A program made the position numbers and the translations under genes. DNA of 64,000 bases from Pantoea sp. WMus005 (GTDB lineage Bacteria; Pseudomonadota; Gammaproteobacteria; Enterobacterales; Enterobacteriaceae): assembly GCF_013415305.1 (NCBI RefSeq), contig NZ_JACBXU010000001.1:1116001-1180000 (forward strand). The letters run 5' to 3'. The notes beneath the pieces were generated by a model. It was given only the letters and a program-made list of their open reading frames with translations. It had not been told where the DNA came from and ran no database searches. Within the stretch, counting starts at the first letter, position 1; every line of letters starts with the position of its first letter. This document shows positions 36,343-44,066 of this stretch, one piece after another.

Positions 36343-37370
36343 CCCTCACTCTGACCCGACATCAGTGCCGCCGCATCAGCCATCGCGCGGTGCAGGTGCT
36401 GATTACCCTGCTCGGCCTGCTGCTGCTGACCTTTTTTATTGGCCGGGTAATGCCGCTGGATCCGGTGCTGGCGATTGTCGGCCCCGACGCCGACCACGCC
36501 ACTTACCAGCAGGTCTACCACCAGCTCGGCTTTGATAAACCCTTGTGGGTACAGTTTGGCATCTACCTTAACGCGCTGTTGCATGGCGATCTCGGTCATG
36601 CGCTGCTCACCGGCCAGCCGGTAGTACAAGACATCCTGCGCGTCTTTCCCGCCACCGTAGAGCTGGCCACGCTGGCGATTGTGATTGGCGCGGGCCTCGG
36701 CGTGCCGCTGGGTGTGCTGGCGGCGGCGCGCCGTAACAGCGTCATCGACTATGTGGTGCGGATGCTCAGTCTGGCCGGTTACTCCACGCCAATTTTCTGG
36801 GTCGGCATGATGGGCCTGCTGCTGTTCTATGCCCATCTCGGCTGGGTCGGCGGCGCAGGACGGGTGGATTTCAGCCTGGATGGCATCGTGCCCCATCGCA
36901 CCGGCTTTATGCTGATTGACGCTCTGCTGGCCGGCAACAGCCAGGTGTTCCGGAACGCGCTGAATCATCTGGTGCTGCCCGCCTCGCTGCTGGGTTTTCA
37001 CTCTATGGCTTACATCAGCCGCATGACGCGCAGCTTTATGCTGGCGCAGCTGTCGCAGGAGTTCATTCTCACCGCACGCATCAAGGGCCTGACCGAATGG
37101 CAGGTGATCTGGCAGCACGCCTTCCGCAACATCCTGGTGCAGTTGCTGACCGTCGTGGCGCTGGCTTATGGCTCGCTGCTGGAGGGTGCGGTGCTGATCG
37201 AAACGGTCTTCTCCTGGCCCGGCTTTGGTTCCTACCTCACCGGCAGCCTGATGCTGGGCGATATGAATGCGGTGATGGGCTGTGTGCTGGTAGTGGGCCT
37301 GATTTTTGTGCTGCTTAACCTGATCTCCGACCTGCTCTATCAGGTGTTCGATCCGAGGACCAAAGTATGA
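36339..37370 (+). CDS. ABC transporter permease (DppB type)
   Basis: 343 residues with six hydrophobic segments, starting in ATGA overlap with the binding protein gene. It contains an N-terminal LLLLTFFIGRVMPLDPV and the EAA loop EFILTARIKGLTEWQVIWQHA. It forms the inner-membrane pore with the DppC-type subunit. Family assignment is secure; transported substrate is not known. Confidence 0.9.
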   Translation: MTLTLTRHQCRRISHRAVQVLITLLGLLLLTFFIGRVMPLDPVLAIVGPDADHATYQQVYHQLGFDKPLWVQFGIYLNALLHGDLGHALLTGQPVVQDILRVFPATVELATLAIVIGAGLGVPLGVLAAARRNSVIDYVVRMLSLAGYSTPIFWVGMMGLLLFYAHLGWVGGAGRVDFSLDGIVPHRTGFMLIDALLAGNSQVFRNALNHLVLPASLLGFHSMAYISRMTRSFMLAQLSQEFILTARIKGLTEWQVIWQHAFRNILVQLLTVVALAYGSLLEGAVLIETVFSWPGFGSYLTGSLMLGDMNAVMGCVLVVGLIFVLLNLISDLLYQVFDPRTKV

Positions 37371-38272
37371 CGATCTCCTTTGACACTGCGTCTGTGAGTC
37401 AATCCCGCGAGCGTCTGGCACGCTGCCAGCGGTTTGCAGCCCGCTGCGGCTATTTCCTCTGGCGCATGGCCTGTAACCCCCTGACCGCCATTGGCGGCGG
37501 CATTGTGCTGCTGCTCTGCATTGTTGCTCTCTTTGCGCCCTGGATCGCGCCGTATCATCCGCTGATTCAGGATCTGAACAATGCGCTGACACCGCCCGGC
37601 GCGGCACACTGGTTCGGCACCGACGAGTTTGGCCGGGATATCTTCAGCCGTCTGGTCTGGGGCGCGCGCATCACGCTCTACATCGTACTGCTGGTGTCGG
37701 TCACCGTGGGGCCGCTCGGCCTGCTGCTGGGCGTCACCGCCGGTTACTTCGGCGGCAAAGTCGACGGCGTGCTGATGCGCGTTACCGACATCTTCATCTC
37801 CTTCCCGAGCCTGGTACTGGCGCTGGCGTTTGTTGCCGCGCTGGGACCGGGTCTGGAGCATGTGGTGATTGCCATTACGCTCACGGCGTGGCCGCCCATT
37901 GCCCGTCTTGCGCGCGCCGAAACGTTGTCGCTGCGACAGGCGGACTTTATCTCGGCGGTCCGTTTACAGGGTGCGTCGCCGCTGCGGGTGTTGTGGAAGC
38001 ACATTATTCCGCTCTGCCTGCCGTCGGTGATTATCCGCATCACCATGAACATGGCGGGCATTATCCTCACCGCCGCCGGTCTGGGTTTTCTTGGGCTGGG
38101 CGCGCAGCCGCCCGATCCGGAATGGGGCGCGATGATCGCCAGCGGCCGCACCTACATGCTGGAGTGCTGGTGGGTGGTCACTGTACCTGGTCTGGCGATC
38201 CTGATTAACAGCCTGGCATTTAACTTCTTAGGAGATGGCCTACGTGACCTGCTCGATCCCCGCAGTGAGTAA
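37367..38272 (+). CDS. ABC transporter permease (DppC type)
   Basis: 301 residues with an OppC-like N-terminal segment and six membrane helices. Landmarks are PGAAHWFGTDEFGRDIFSR (about 75-93) and the EAA loop DFISAVRLQGASPLRVLWKHI. It starts in ATGA overlap with the dppB-like gene, which indicates translational coupling in the operon. Confidence 0.9.
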   Translation: MTISFDTASVSQSRERLARCQRFAARCGYFLWRMACNPLTAIGGGIVLLLCIVALFAPWIAPYHPLIQDLNNALTPPGAAHWFGTDEFGRDIFSRLVWGARITLYIVLLVSVTVGPLGLLLGVTAGYFGGKVDGVLMRVTDIFISFPSLVLALAFVAALGPGLEHVVIAITLTAWPPIARLARAETLSLRQADFISAVRLQGASPLRVLWKHIIPLCLPSVIIRITMNMAGIILTAAGLGFLGLGAQPPDPEWGAMIASGRTYMLECWWVVTVPGLAILINSLAFNFLGDGLRDLLDPRSE

Positions 38273-39110
38273 CGCCTCGCCGTTGCTCGACGTGCGCGAT
38301 TTGCACGTGAACTTTGTTAACGGACGCCAGGCAACCCCGGCGGTGCGCGGCGTCTCCTTTCAGCTCGGTCAGGAGAAGCTGGCGATTGTCGGCGAGTCCG
38401 GCTCCGGTAAATCGACTGTGGGCCGCGCCCTGCTGCAGCTGCATCCGGCGAAGGCACGCATCGAGGCGAGCCGGATGCAGTTTGGCGATATCGACCTGCT
38501 GCACGCCAGCCCGGCGCAGATGCGCGCCATTCGTGGCAAACGCATCTCAATGATTATGCAGGACCCGAAATATTCGCTGAATCCGGTGATTCGGGTGGGC
38601 GAGCAGATTGCCGAGGCCTGGCGCAGTCATCATCGCGACCAGAAATCAGCGGCGCGTCAGCGGGCACTGGCGATGCTGGAGGAGGTGCAGATCCGCGATC
38701 CTGAACGGGTCTATCAGCTCTATCCTCATGAGATTTCCGGGGGTCAGGGGCAGCGTGTGATGATTGCCATGATGCTGATTACCGAACCGGAGCTGGTGAT
38801 TGCCGATGAGCCGACCTCTGCGCTGGATGTCTCGGTGCGCCTGCAGGTGCTGGCACTGCTCGATGATCTGGTGAAAGCACGCGGGCTGGGGCTGATTTTT
38901 ATCAGTCACGATATCAATCTGGTGCGCAGTTTCTGCGATCGGGTGCTGGTGATGTACGCCGGGCGCGTGGTGGAGTCGCTGGCCGCCAGTGAACTCGACC
39001 GCGCGCAGCATCCTTACACACAGGGGCTGCTGGCAGCACTGCCCGACCTGGATCGCCGCCGTACGCGCCTGCCAGTGCTACAACGACACGCAAGCTGGCT
39101 AACTGACTAA
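38235..39110 (+). CDS. ABC transporter ATP-binding protein (DppD type)
   Basis: 291 residues if started at the ATG at 38235, which overlaps the permease gene by 38 bp and sits directly on its AGGAG. In-frame GTGs at 38244 (better spaced) or 38265 may be the real start. Walker A is GESGSGKST, the signature [10 protein letters not shown] and Walker [13 protein letters not shown]. The C-terminus [17 protein letters not shown] is typical of Opp/Dpp ATPases, but the usual iron-sulfur Cys cluster of DppD is absent. Confidence 0.88.
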   Translation: MAYVTCSIPAVSNASPLLDVRDLHVNFVNGRQATPAVRGVSFQLGQEKLAIVGESGSGKSTVGRALLQLHPAKARIEASRMQFGDIDLLHASPAQMRAIRGKRISMIMQDPKYSLNPVIRVGEQIAEAWRSHHRDQKSAARQRALAMLEEVQIRDPERVYQLYPHEISGGQGQRVMIAMMLITEPELVIADEPTSALDVSVRLQVLALLDDLVKARGLGLIFISHDINLVRSFCDRVLVMYAGRVVESLAASELDRAQHPYTQGLLAALPDLDRRRTRLPVLQRHASWLTD

Positions 39111-39119
39111 GGAGTGGTG

Positions 39120-39884
39120 ATGATTAACGTGAAAAATCTCAACCTCAGCTTCGGTGATGAGGGTGCACGGAATCAGGTGCTGTTCGACGTGAATCTGCAG
39201 GTGAAACAGGGTGAAATCTTCGGGCTGGTCGGTGAATCAGGCTCAGGCAAAACGACGGTCCTGAAGTGCCTGGCGGGCCTGTTTACTCACTGGCAGGGAG
39301 AGCTGACGATTGATAATCAGCCGCTGACGCATCGAATCGAACGGGCGCGCTGTCGGCAGGTACAGATGGTGTTTCAGGACCCTTACGGCTCGCTGCATCC
39401 GCGTCACACGCTGGGTGATATCCTTGAAGAGCCGTTGCAGATTCAGGGCATCGGTCAGCGCCAGCAGCGGGTAGTGGCGATGCTGGATAAGGTCGGGCTG
39501 AACCGTGCCTGGCAGACGCGCTATCCCCATCAGCTTTCCGGGGGGCAGCGTCAGCGCGTGGCGATTGCAAGGGCGCTGATTTTAGAACCGCGCGTCCTGT
39601 TGCTGGATGAGCCGACCTCAGCACTGGATGTTTCAGTGCAGGCAGAAATCCTGAATCTGCTCAGCGATCTGCAGCAGCAGGAGAACCTGACCTATCTGAT
39701 GGTGACGCACGATCTCGGGGTGGTGGCGCATCTTTGCCATCGCGTAGCAGTCATGCAACAGGGCAACGTGCTGGAGACGCTGGATGTGCCGACGCTGGTA
39801 GCCGATCGCGCTGCAATGCCCTATACGCGGATGCTGGTGGAAGCGAGTCGCCACAATCATGCGGTGCTGGCGCAGCAGAGCTGA
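39120..39884 (+). CDS. ABC transporter ATP-binding protein (DppF type)
   Basis: 254 residues from the ATG at 39120, which has GGAG five bases upstream; two in-frame GTGs lie just before. Walker A GESGSGKTT, signature LSGGQRQRV and Walker [12 protein letters not shown] are intact. It pairs with the DppD-type ATPase. This is the last gene of the operon and ends ahead of a strong hairpin. Confidence 0.9.
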   Translation: MINVKNLNLSFGDEGARNQVLFDVNLQVKQGEIFGLVGESGSGKTTVLKCLAGLFTHWQGELTIDNQPLTHRIERARCRQVQMVFQDPYGSLHPRHTLGDILEEPLQIQGIGQRQQRVVAMLDKVGLNRAWQTRYPHQLSGGQRQRVAIARALILEPRVLLLDEPTSALDVSVQAEILNLLSDLQQQENLTYLMVTHDLGVVAHLCHRVAVMQQGNVLETLDVPTLVADRAAMPYTRMLVEASRHNHAVLAQQS

Positions 39885-39909
39885 ATCGTCGCGGACGCTG
39901 AGAGAAGAT

Positions 39910-39935
39910 AAAAAAAGGGCCGGTCAGACCGGCCC
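39910..39935 (-). terminator. terminator of the dhuI-like gene
   Basis: 7- to 9-bp stem GGGCCGGTC / GACCGGCCC with seven Ts following on the minus strand; also a possible weak terminator for the plus-strand ABC operon. Confidence 0.82.
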
Positions 39936-39951
39936 TGTCAAATCGGCGCGC

Positions 39952-40590
39952 TTAGTGAGTCAGCTGACGCACAAAGGCAACGATCTCCTGATTTTTGCCA
40001 TGCTCAAACAGGCACTGCTGGAAGCGCGGGCCGCTGACGGCGGTGCGTACCAGTTCAGGATCGATGGCGCGCAGGGTGTCGAGATAGTTCTCTTTGATCA
40101 CCGCAGCCTTGACCTGATTCAGCAGGCCGGCATTGCGCACCTGCGGCTCTTTACGCTCTGGTGGATAGCCATTGCCCTTCTCGCCCGTGAACGCTTTTTC
40201 AAAGATAAAGCGCAGGTTCAGCTCAGCACCCCAGCCAAACCCTTTGGCGAATGGCAGGGATAAGGCATTGCCGTTGTTGATTTGCGCGAACAGGTAAGCA
40301 TCTGCCGGATCGATACAGTAGCCGCAGACCACACCCGGATGGATGTTAAGCGACATCAGCGCGCCCTGGCCGGTCCCACAGCCCGCGACCACGAAATCCA
40401 CCGCCTGGCTGTTGAGCAGCACGCTGGCCTGGATGCCAAGATGAATGTAGGTCAGATGGTGATCCTGCTCATCGCTCATCCCGACGTTGAAGACCTGATG
40501 GCCCAGCGGCTGCGCGACGCCTTCCAGTTCTTTCAACACGGTAACGTTTTTAGCGGCCTGGCTGTTTTCCATCATTAACGCGATTTTCAT
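39952..40590 (-). CDS. dhuI: RpiB/LacAB-family isomerase, DhuI-like (unsaturated uronate pathway)
   Basis: 212 residues. It is longer than RpiB (about 150), with MKIALMMENSQAAKN at the start, VVAGCGTGQGAL around the catalytic loop, and DPADAYLFAQINNGNALSLP. This pattern matches the long RpiB-like isomerases known as DhuI in streptococci, which convert the keto-deoxyuronate DHU to DK-II in place of KduI. It is divergent from kdgF, whose product yields DHU, across a shared promoter with CRP and KdgR-like sites. The symbol is by family resemblance plus context. Confidence 0.75.
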   Translation of the reverse strand: MKIALMMENSQAAKNVTVLKELEGVAQPLGHQVFNVGMSDEQDHHLTYIHLGIQASVLLNSQAVDFVVAGCGTGQGALMSLNIHPGVVCGYCIDPADAYLFAQINNGNALSLPFAKGFGWGAELNLRFIFEKAFTGEKGNGYPPERKEPQVRNAGLLNQVKAAVIKENYLDTLRAIDPELVRTAVSGPRFQQCLFEHGKNQEIVAFVRQLTH

Positions 40591-40608
40591 GATCTACCCT
40601 TATAAAAT

Positions 40609-40629
40609 AAATGAAACACCGTTTCATTT
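40609..40629. promoter_or_regulatory. KdgR-like box, copy 2, between dhuI-like gene and kdgF
   Basis: AAATGAAACACCGTTTCATTT is a perfect palindrome apart from its central 3 bases. It fits the KdgR box as I recall it (GAAAC-N3-GTTTC in an AT-rich frame). It begins 19 bp upstream of the dhuI-like start codon. Confidence 0.75.
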
Positions 40630-40673
40630 TAGAGAAAAACCACTAAAGTGCATGGACTAATTGACCCTGGTGC

Positions 40674-40689
40674 TGTGAGACCCATCACA
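40674..40689. promoter_or_regulatory. CRP site in the dhuI/kdgF divergent promoter
   Basis: TGTGA-N6-TCACA, a perfect ten-of-ten match to the CRP core, 41-56 bp before the kdgF start codon. Confidence 0.8.
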
Positions 40690-40729
40690 AAACGGCCACT
40701 GCAGCGCCCACTACCGCGTGAGGATAGCG

Positions 40730-41056
40730 ATGTTTATCTACCATAAAGAGCGACCACTGGAAGATTTGGGTAACGGCGTGACCCGCCGCGTACTGGCGTA
40801 TGGCGGCACAATGATGGCGGTTGAGGTGTGTTTTAAAAAAGACGCCATCGGCCCACTGCATCACCATCCCCATGAGCAGCTGACCTATGTCCTGAGCGGA
40901 CGCTTTGCCTTCACCATTGATGGTGAAACACGTGAAGTGGGTGCGGGCGATACACTTTATAAAGCGCCTGATGTGGTTCATGGCTGTGTCTGTCTTGAGG
41001 CGGGTGTGCTGCTGGATACCTTTACACCACAACGCGAAGATTTCCTGGCCATATAA
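40730..41056 (+). CDS. kdgF: KdgF, unsaturated uronate linearising cupin
   Basis: 108 residues from the ATG at 40730 (AGGA five bases before it; a GTG at 40718 is less likely). A single cupin: LEDLGNGVTRRVLAYGGTMM, then the metal-binding HHHPHEQLTYVLSGRF and a second-motif VVHGCVCLEAGVLLDTF. KdgF converts 4,5-unsaturated galacturonate or mannuronate to the linear 5-keto-4-deoxyuronate (DKI/DHU). It is an early step in pectin and alginate oligomer use. Control by CRP and a KdgR-type repressor fits the sites upstream. Confidence 0.92.
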   Translation: MFIYHKERPLEDLGNGVTRRVLAYGGTMMAVEVCFKKDAIGPLHHHPHEQLTYVLSGRFAFTIDGETREVGAGDTLYKAPDVVHGCVCLEAGVLLDTFTPQREDFLAI

Positions 41057-41321
41057 CAGCGCAGGCGGTCCACAGGGCCGCCCTGAATACCTGTGTTCAG
41101 GACTTTTTTCCCGTTGCCCGAATAGGGCTTAAAACCCGAAAAATTTTTCTGAAATCCCTTCTCAGGCTAACTAAATGATTAGCCAGCATTTACTCCGCAC
41201 CCGCGCTACGCTTAGCTTCGGCTTAAAAATCAATCTGGCATATTTCTGTACAAAACAGCGATCGTTGTATAAGTTTAATAGCAATGACAGTGCGTTTTTT
41301 AACCCGAAACAGGACAGTAAT

Positions 41322-41561
41322 ATGCCAATGCAAAATACCCTTACGTTGCCGGTGACTCATACTCTTCCGGTCAAAAATGAATTCACCTCATCTTTTGCTG
41401 CATCAGAGCAGGACAAGCTTAATTTTCTGATTGAAGAGTTAATGGAAGCGGGCAAGGAAAAAAGCTGCATGGAACTGCTGCGTCACCTGGCTTCCGCTGA
41501 CAGCACCGAAGAAGAAGCGTGCTGCCGTGAACTACTGACTTTGCTGATGGCAAAAAAATGA
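41322..41561 (+). CDS. YcgZ/YmgB-like two-component connector protein
   Basis: 79 residues from the ATG at 41322, with AGGA eight bases before it; the longer frame from 41175 has no support. A flexible N-terminus is followed by LNFLIEELMEAGKEKSCMEL and a helix with STEEEACCRELLTLL. The layout and wording are close to YcgZ (e.g. its GEEEQKHYNALIGLL end), a small helical protein acting with the Rcs phosphorelay and BluR regulon in E. coli. No transmembrane segment. Assigned by resemblance; partner genes are not nearby. Confidence 0.6.
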   Translation: MPMQNTLTLPVTHTLPVKNEFTSSFAASEQDKLNFLIEELMEAGKEKSCMELLRHLASADSTEEEACCRELLTLLMAKK

Positions 41562-41860
41562 AACCTGTGGCTCAATGTTCAGCGCAGCTGCTCTCTGATA
41601 GTGTCATTCAAATCCCGGACTCCGCCTGAGCACACTTCCCCGTTCAGGCGTGTTACCTCTCCCGTATAGGCCGCCAGTTTTTTGCATCGCAGTGCTGCTC
41701 TCAGCTACGGATGCTGTTACGCACAGTAATTCCGGGCTTTACTCAGCTGCCACTTTAGTTCTGTTATTGCTTGTTTCTCTTCTCTTTTGTTAGCCTGAAT
41801 TTCATGCTGGCGAGGCTCGTTTTGCGCACTCATTTATGACCCGGTTGTTAAAGGAGCGAT
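41562..41860. other. 299-bp intergenic region
   Basis: Contains a 7-bp dyad CGCCTGA / TCAGGCG at 41623-41650 that may end the connector gene's transcript. The rest is presumably promoter for the kinase gene. No open frame of note. Confidence 0.4.
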
Positions 41861-42355
41861 ATGGCCCTGACCTCATCCCCCGCCACGCTGCATCTGCTGT
41901 GCGGTAAAATTGCTTCCGGGAAATCGACGCTGGCAACCGAGCTGGGTACTGCGCCCGGTTGTGTCGTGATCAGCGAGGATCAGTGGCTGGCCGCGCTCTG
42001 GCAAAATGAGATGCAATCGGTAGCAGATTACGTGCGTGTTGCAGCAAAACTCAGACAGGCGATGACGCCTCATCTGGTAGCACTGCTTAATGCAGGTGTA
42101 TCGATAGTGCTCGATTTTCCGGCAAACACCCGGGCGAATCGCGACTGGATGCGCTCGATTATTCAGGCATCCTCTGCCGACCATTGCCTGCATTATCTGG
42201 ATGTGCCGGACGCGCTATGTAAAGCACGTCTGCATGCCCGCAATCAGGGCGGCGAACACGCTTTTGCCGCAACGGACGAGCAGTTCACGCTGATTACCCG
42301 CTATTTTGAACCGCCGCAGACGGAGGAAGGCTTTAACCTCGTGCGGCACGGTTAA
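41861..42355 (+). CDS. P-loop ATP-binding protein (zeta-toxin/kinase-like, AAA_33)
   Basis: 164 residues. Walker A is GKIASGKST (about residues 15-23), then ISEDQWLAALW, a typical acceptor-side Asp, and VLDFPANTRANRDWM as Walker B-like segment. Small proteins of this kind phosphorylate small molecules or nucleotides; many are uncharacterised. AAAGGAG precedes the ATG. Stand-alone gene; the substrate is unknown. Confidence 0.78.
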   Translation: MALTSSPATLHLLCGKIASGKSTLATELGTAPGCVVISEDQWLAALWQNEMQSVADYVRVAAKLRQAMTPHLVALLNAGVSIVLDFPANTRANRDWMRSIIQASSADHCLHYLDVPDALCKARLHARNQGGEHAFAATDEQFTLITRYFEPPQTEEGFNLVRHG

Positions 42356-42369
42356 CGCCTTCTGTAACG

Positions 42370-43263
42370 TTAAGTGAGATCGAGTGCCGCGAGCACATCA
42401 GCAATCTGCTGGTTATCCGCACAGGAGAGCGGCAACAGCGGACGCGGCAGGCAGTCGCGTTCGGTCAATCCCAGCAGCCCTGCTGCGGCACTTATGACCC
42501 GGAAACTGCCGCCGTGCTGGCGAAACAGCGCCCACAACGGCTGCAGGCGATCGGACTGCGCCCTGAGGCTCTGATGATCGCCTGCGGCTGCCGCGTCAGT
42601 CATCGCTTTTGCAACGCGCGGAAACAGCCCGCCGCACACTGAATACCAGCCATCACAGCCTGCAATCAATGCATTAGCGGCAAAGGCATCGCCGCTGACG
42701 CCAATCGACACGGAATCAGGCAGTGTGCTGCGCAACTGAGCGAGGCGGTCATTCGCCGCAGATTGCTCCGCGGGTACACCCGGAATTTTTACTGAGCCAA
42801 CACCTGGCAGTGCGGCGATCCGGCTCAGCAACGCATCAGAAAATGTAAAATGGGTAGTGCCCGGATTGTCATAAATGCAAATCGGTACCGAAGCGTGGCG
42901 TGTCACGCTCTCAAAAAGCCCAAACACCTCATCCTCTTTCAATGCCTGATAACCCAGTGGCGGCAGCAGTAAAGCAGATGCGCCTGCCTGCTGCGCGTCC
43001 TCCGCCAGCGTCAGCACCTCATCGGTGCTTACCGCGCCAATGCAAATCATCACCGGAATCGAATCTGCATGCTCAACCGCCAGTTCTGCGATTCGCCTGC
43101 GCTGTGCGCGGGTCATATAGGCATAGCTGCCGGTAGAACCCAGCACGCCAAGGGAATCGACTTTTGCTTCAGTCAGCCTGCGCACTAGTCGTAAAAAGGC
43201 CGCTTCATCGGGTTTGCCATCAGCAAAGGGAGTAAGTGGAAAGGCACTGAGTCCGCTAAACAT
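42370..43263 (-). CDS. DHDPS/NAL-family aldolase or dehydratase
   Basis: 297 residues from the ATG at 43263. It is a TIM barrel with LGSTGSYAYMTRAQRRRI, ICIYDNPGTTHFTF (Tyr of the catalytic triad) and the Schiff-base Lys in VGSVKIPGVP. This is not necessarily DapA: the substrate loop differs and no lysine genes are nearby. Candidates are a keto-deoxy sugar-acid aldolase, N-acetylneuraminate lyase-like or 4-hydroxy-2-oxoglutarate type enzyme. Convergent with the kinase gene. Confidence 0.82.
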   Translation of the reverse strand: MFSGLSAFPLTPFADGKPDEAAFLRLVRRLTEAKVDSLGVLGSTGSYAYMTRAQRRRIAELAVEHADSIPVMICIGAVSTDEVLTLAEDAQQAGASALLLPPLGYQALKEDEVFGLFESVTRHASVPICIYDNPGTTHFTFSDALLSRIAALPGVGSVKIPGVPAEQSAANDRLAQLRSTLPDSVSIGVSGDAFAANALIAGCDGWYSVCGGLFPRVAKAMTDAAAAGDHQSLRAQSDRLQPLWALFRQHGGSFRVISAAAGLLGLTERDCLPRPLLPLSCADNQQIADVLAALDLT

Positions 43264-43390
43264 ATCGTCTGCTCCATCATGAGGTTGCACTGGCTGGCTG
43301 CAGCCATATTTCGTTACCGGCCGAAGCATCAGGTCGCCCCGCCCGCTATTTTTCGCTCACACCCTTTTTTACATCCAAAGGAAGATCGCG

Positions 43391-43747
43391 ATGATTGCCG
43401 TCCTGTTTGAAGCCGAAGCCCGACCTGAACACCAGATGCGTTACCTTCAACTGGATACCCAGGGCTGGATCACGCCGGAGGGCAGCACGGTCACCCTTTA
43501 CGGCCAGCAGCAGTTTGCGGCGTTGCGGATTGATCTGTCTCAGCCCGGACGCCGCAAAGCGTGCTGTGGCTGCCTCGACTGGAGTGAACGCCGGTTCCAT
43601 CTCGGCGGCTATGCAGGTGCCGCGCTGCTGACCGCCTTTAACGCGCAGGGCTGGCTCACCCGCCAGCCAGGCTACCGTGAAGTCGCGTTTTCCGAAGCGG
43701 GAATCCGGCATTTACGTCAGGTCTTCGCCATCACCGTCGCTGATTGA
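43391..43747 (+). pseudogene. chimeric remnant: monooxygenase (ABM) N-terminus fused to ArsR-regulator C-terminus
   Basis: An open frame of 118 codons with AAAGGAAG before its ATG. The first about 20 residues (MIAVLFEAEARPEHQMRYLQ) read like the start of an antibiotic-biosynthesis monooxygenase domain. From about residue 22 the protein reads like the C-terminal half of a long ArsR-family repressor: GWITPEGSTV, then CLDWSERRFHLGG and AALLTAFNAQGWLTR. The HTH and the monooxygenase core are absent. Such genes often lie side by side, so an in-frame deletion probably fused them. It may still be translated, but neither original function is likely. Confidence 0.6.
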
Positions 43748-44017
43748 GCACACCTGAATGTTGTTCCCTTCTGCCGTCAGGGTCTGCATGAGCAGTTTCA
43801 GACAGGCCAGAATCCCCCGGCAGCGCGTAACACGCTTATGAATTCTGTCACATTTCCGTAAACCCGTCTCAGACCCAATAACAGCCGCAAAAAAACCACT
43901 GATCGATATAAGCAAATGAATTAAAACACGTTTAAATGATAACATCTGGCAATCATGCGAAGCACACATCAATCAATGCCCTTTTTGCACTTATTTAGCG
44001 CGGGGCGCTGATCCACT
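43748..44017. other. intergenic region before the citrate-type transporter
   Basis: Should carry the promoter of the transporter operon. A minus-strand frame at 43712-43972 overlaps the remnant gene and has no recognisable domain, so it is treated as non-coding. No operator was identified with confidence. Confidence 0.4.
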
Positions 44018-44060
44018 CTCCAGTAACAAACGCTTCAAAAAGCGTCAAACCTTACTGGAG
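44018..44060 (+). promoter_or_regulatory. nested leader hairpin that sequesters the transporter's ribosome site
   Basis: Outer arms CTCCAGTAA (44018-44026) and TTACTGGAG (44052-44060) pair over 9 bp. An inner ACGCTT-CAAA-AAGCGT hairpin sits between them. The 3' arm includes GGAG, the Shine-Dalgarno of the ATG at 44067. This could be a translation switch or an RNA-binding-protein site; no known riboswitch was recognised. Confidence 0.55.
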
Positions 44061-44066
44061 TTACTG

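Noticed and set aside
36264..37607. 447-codon open frame on the minus strand
   Set aside because: It lies entirely opposite the well-supported ABC transporter genes, is rich in Gln, His and Arg, and has no domain; a typical antisense shadow in GC-rich DNA.
44018..44060. Rho-independent terminator reading of the nested hairpin
   Set aside because: No T run follows and the 3' arm carries the ribosome site of the next gene, so a translation-control role fits better.
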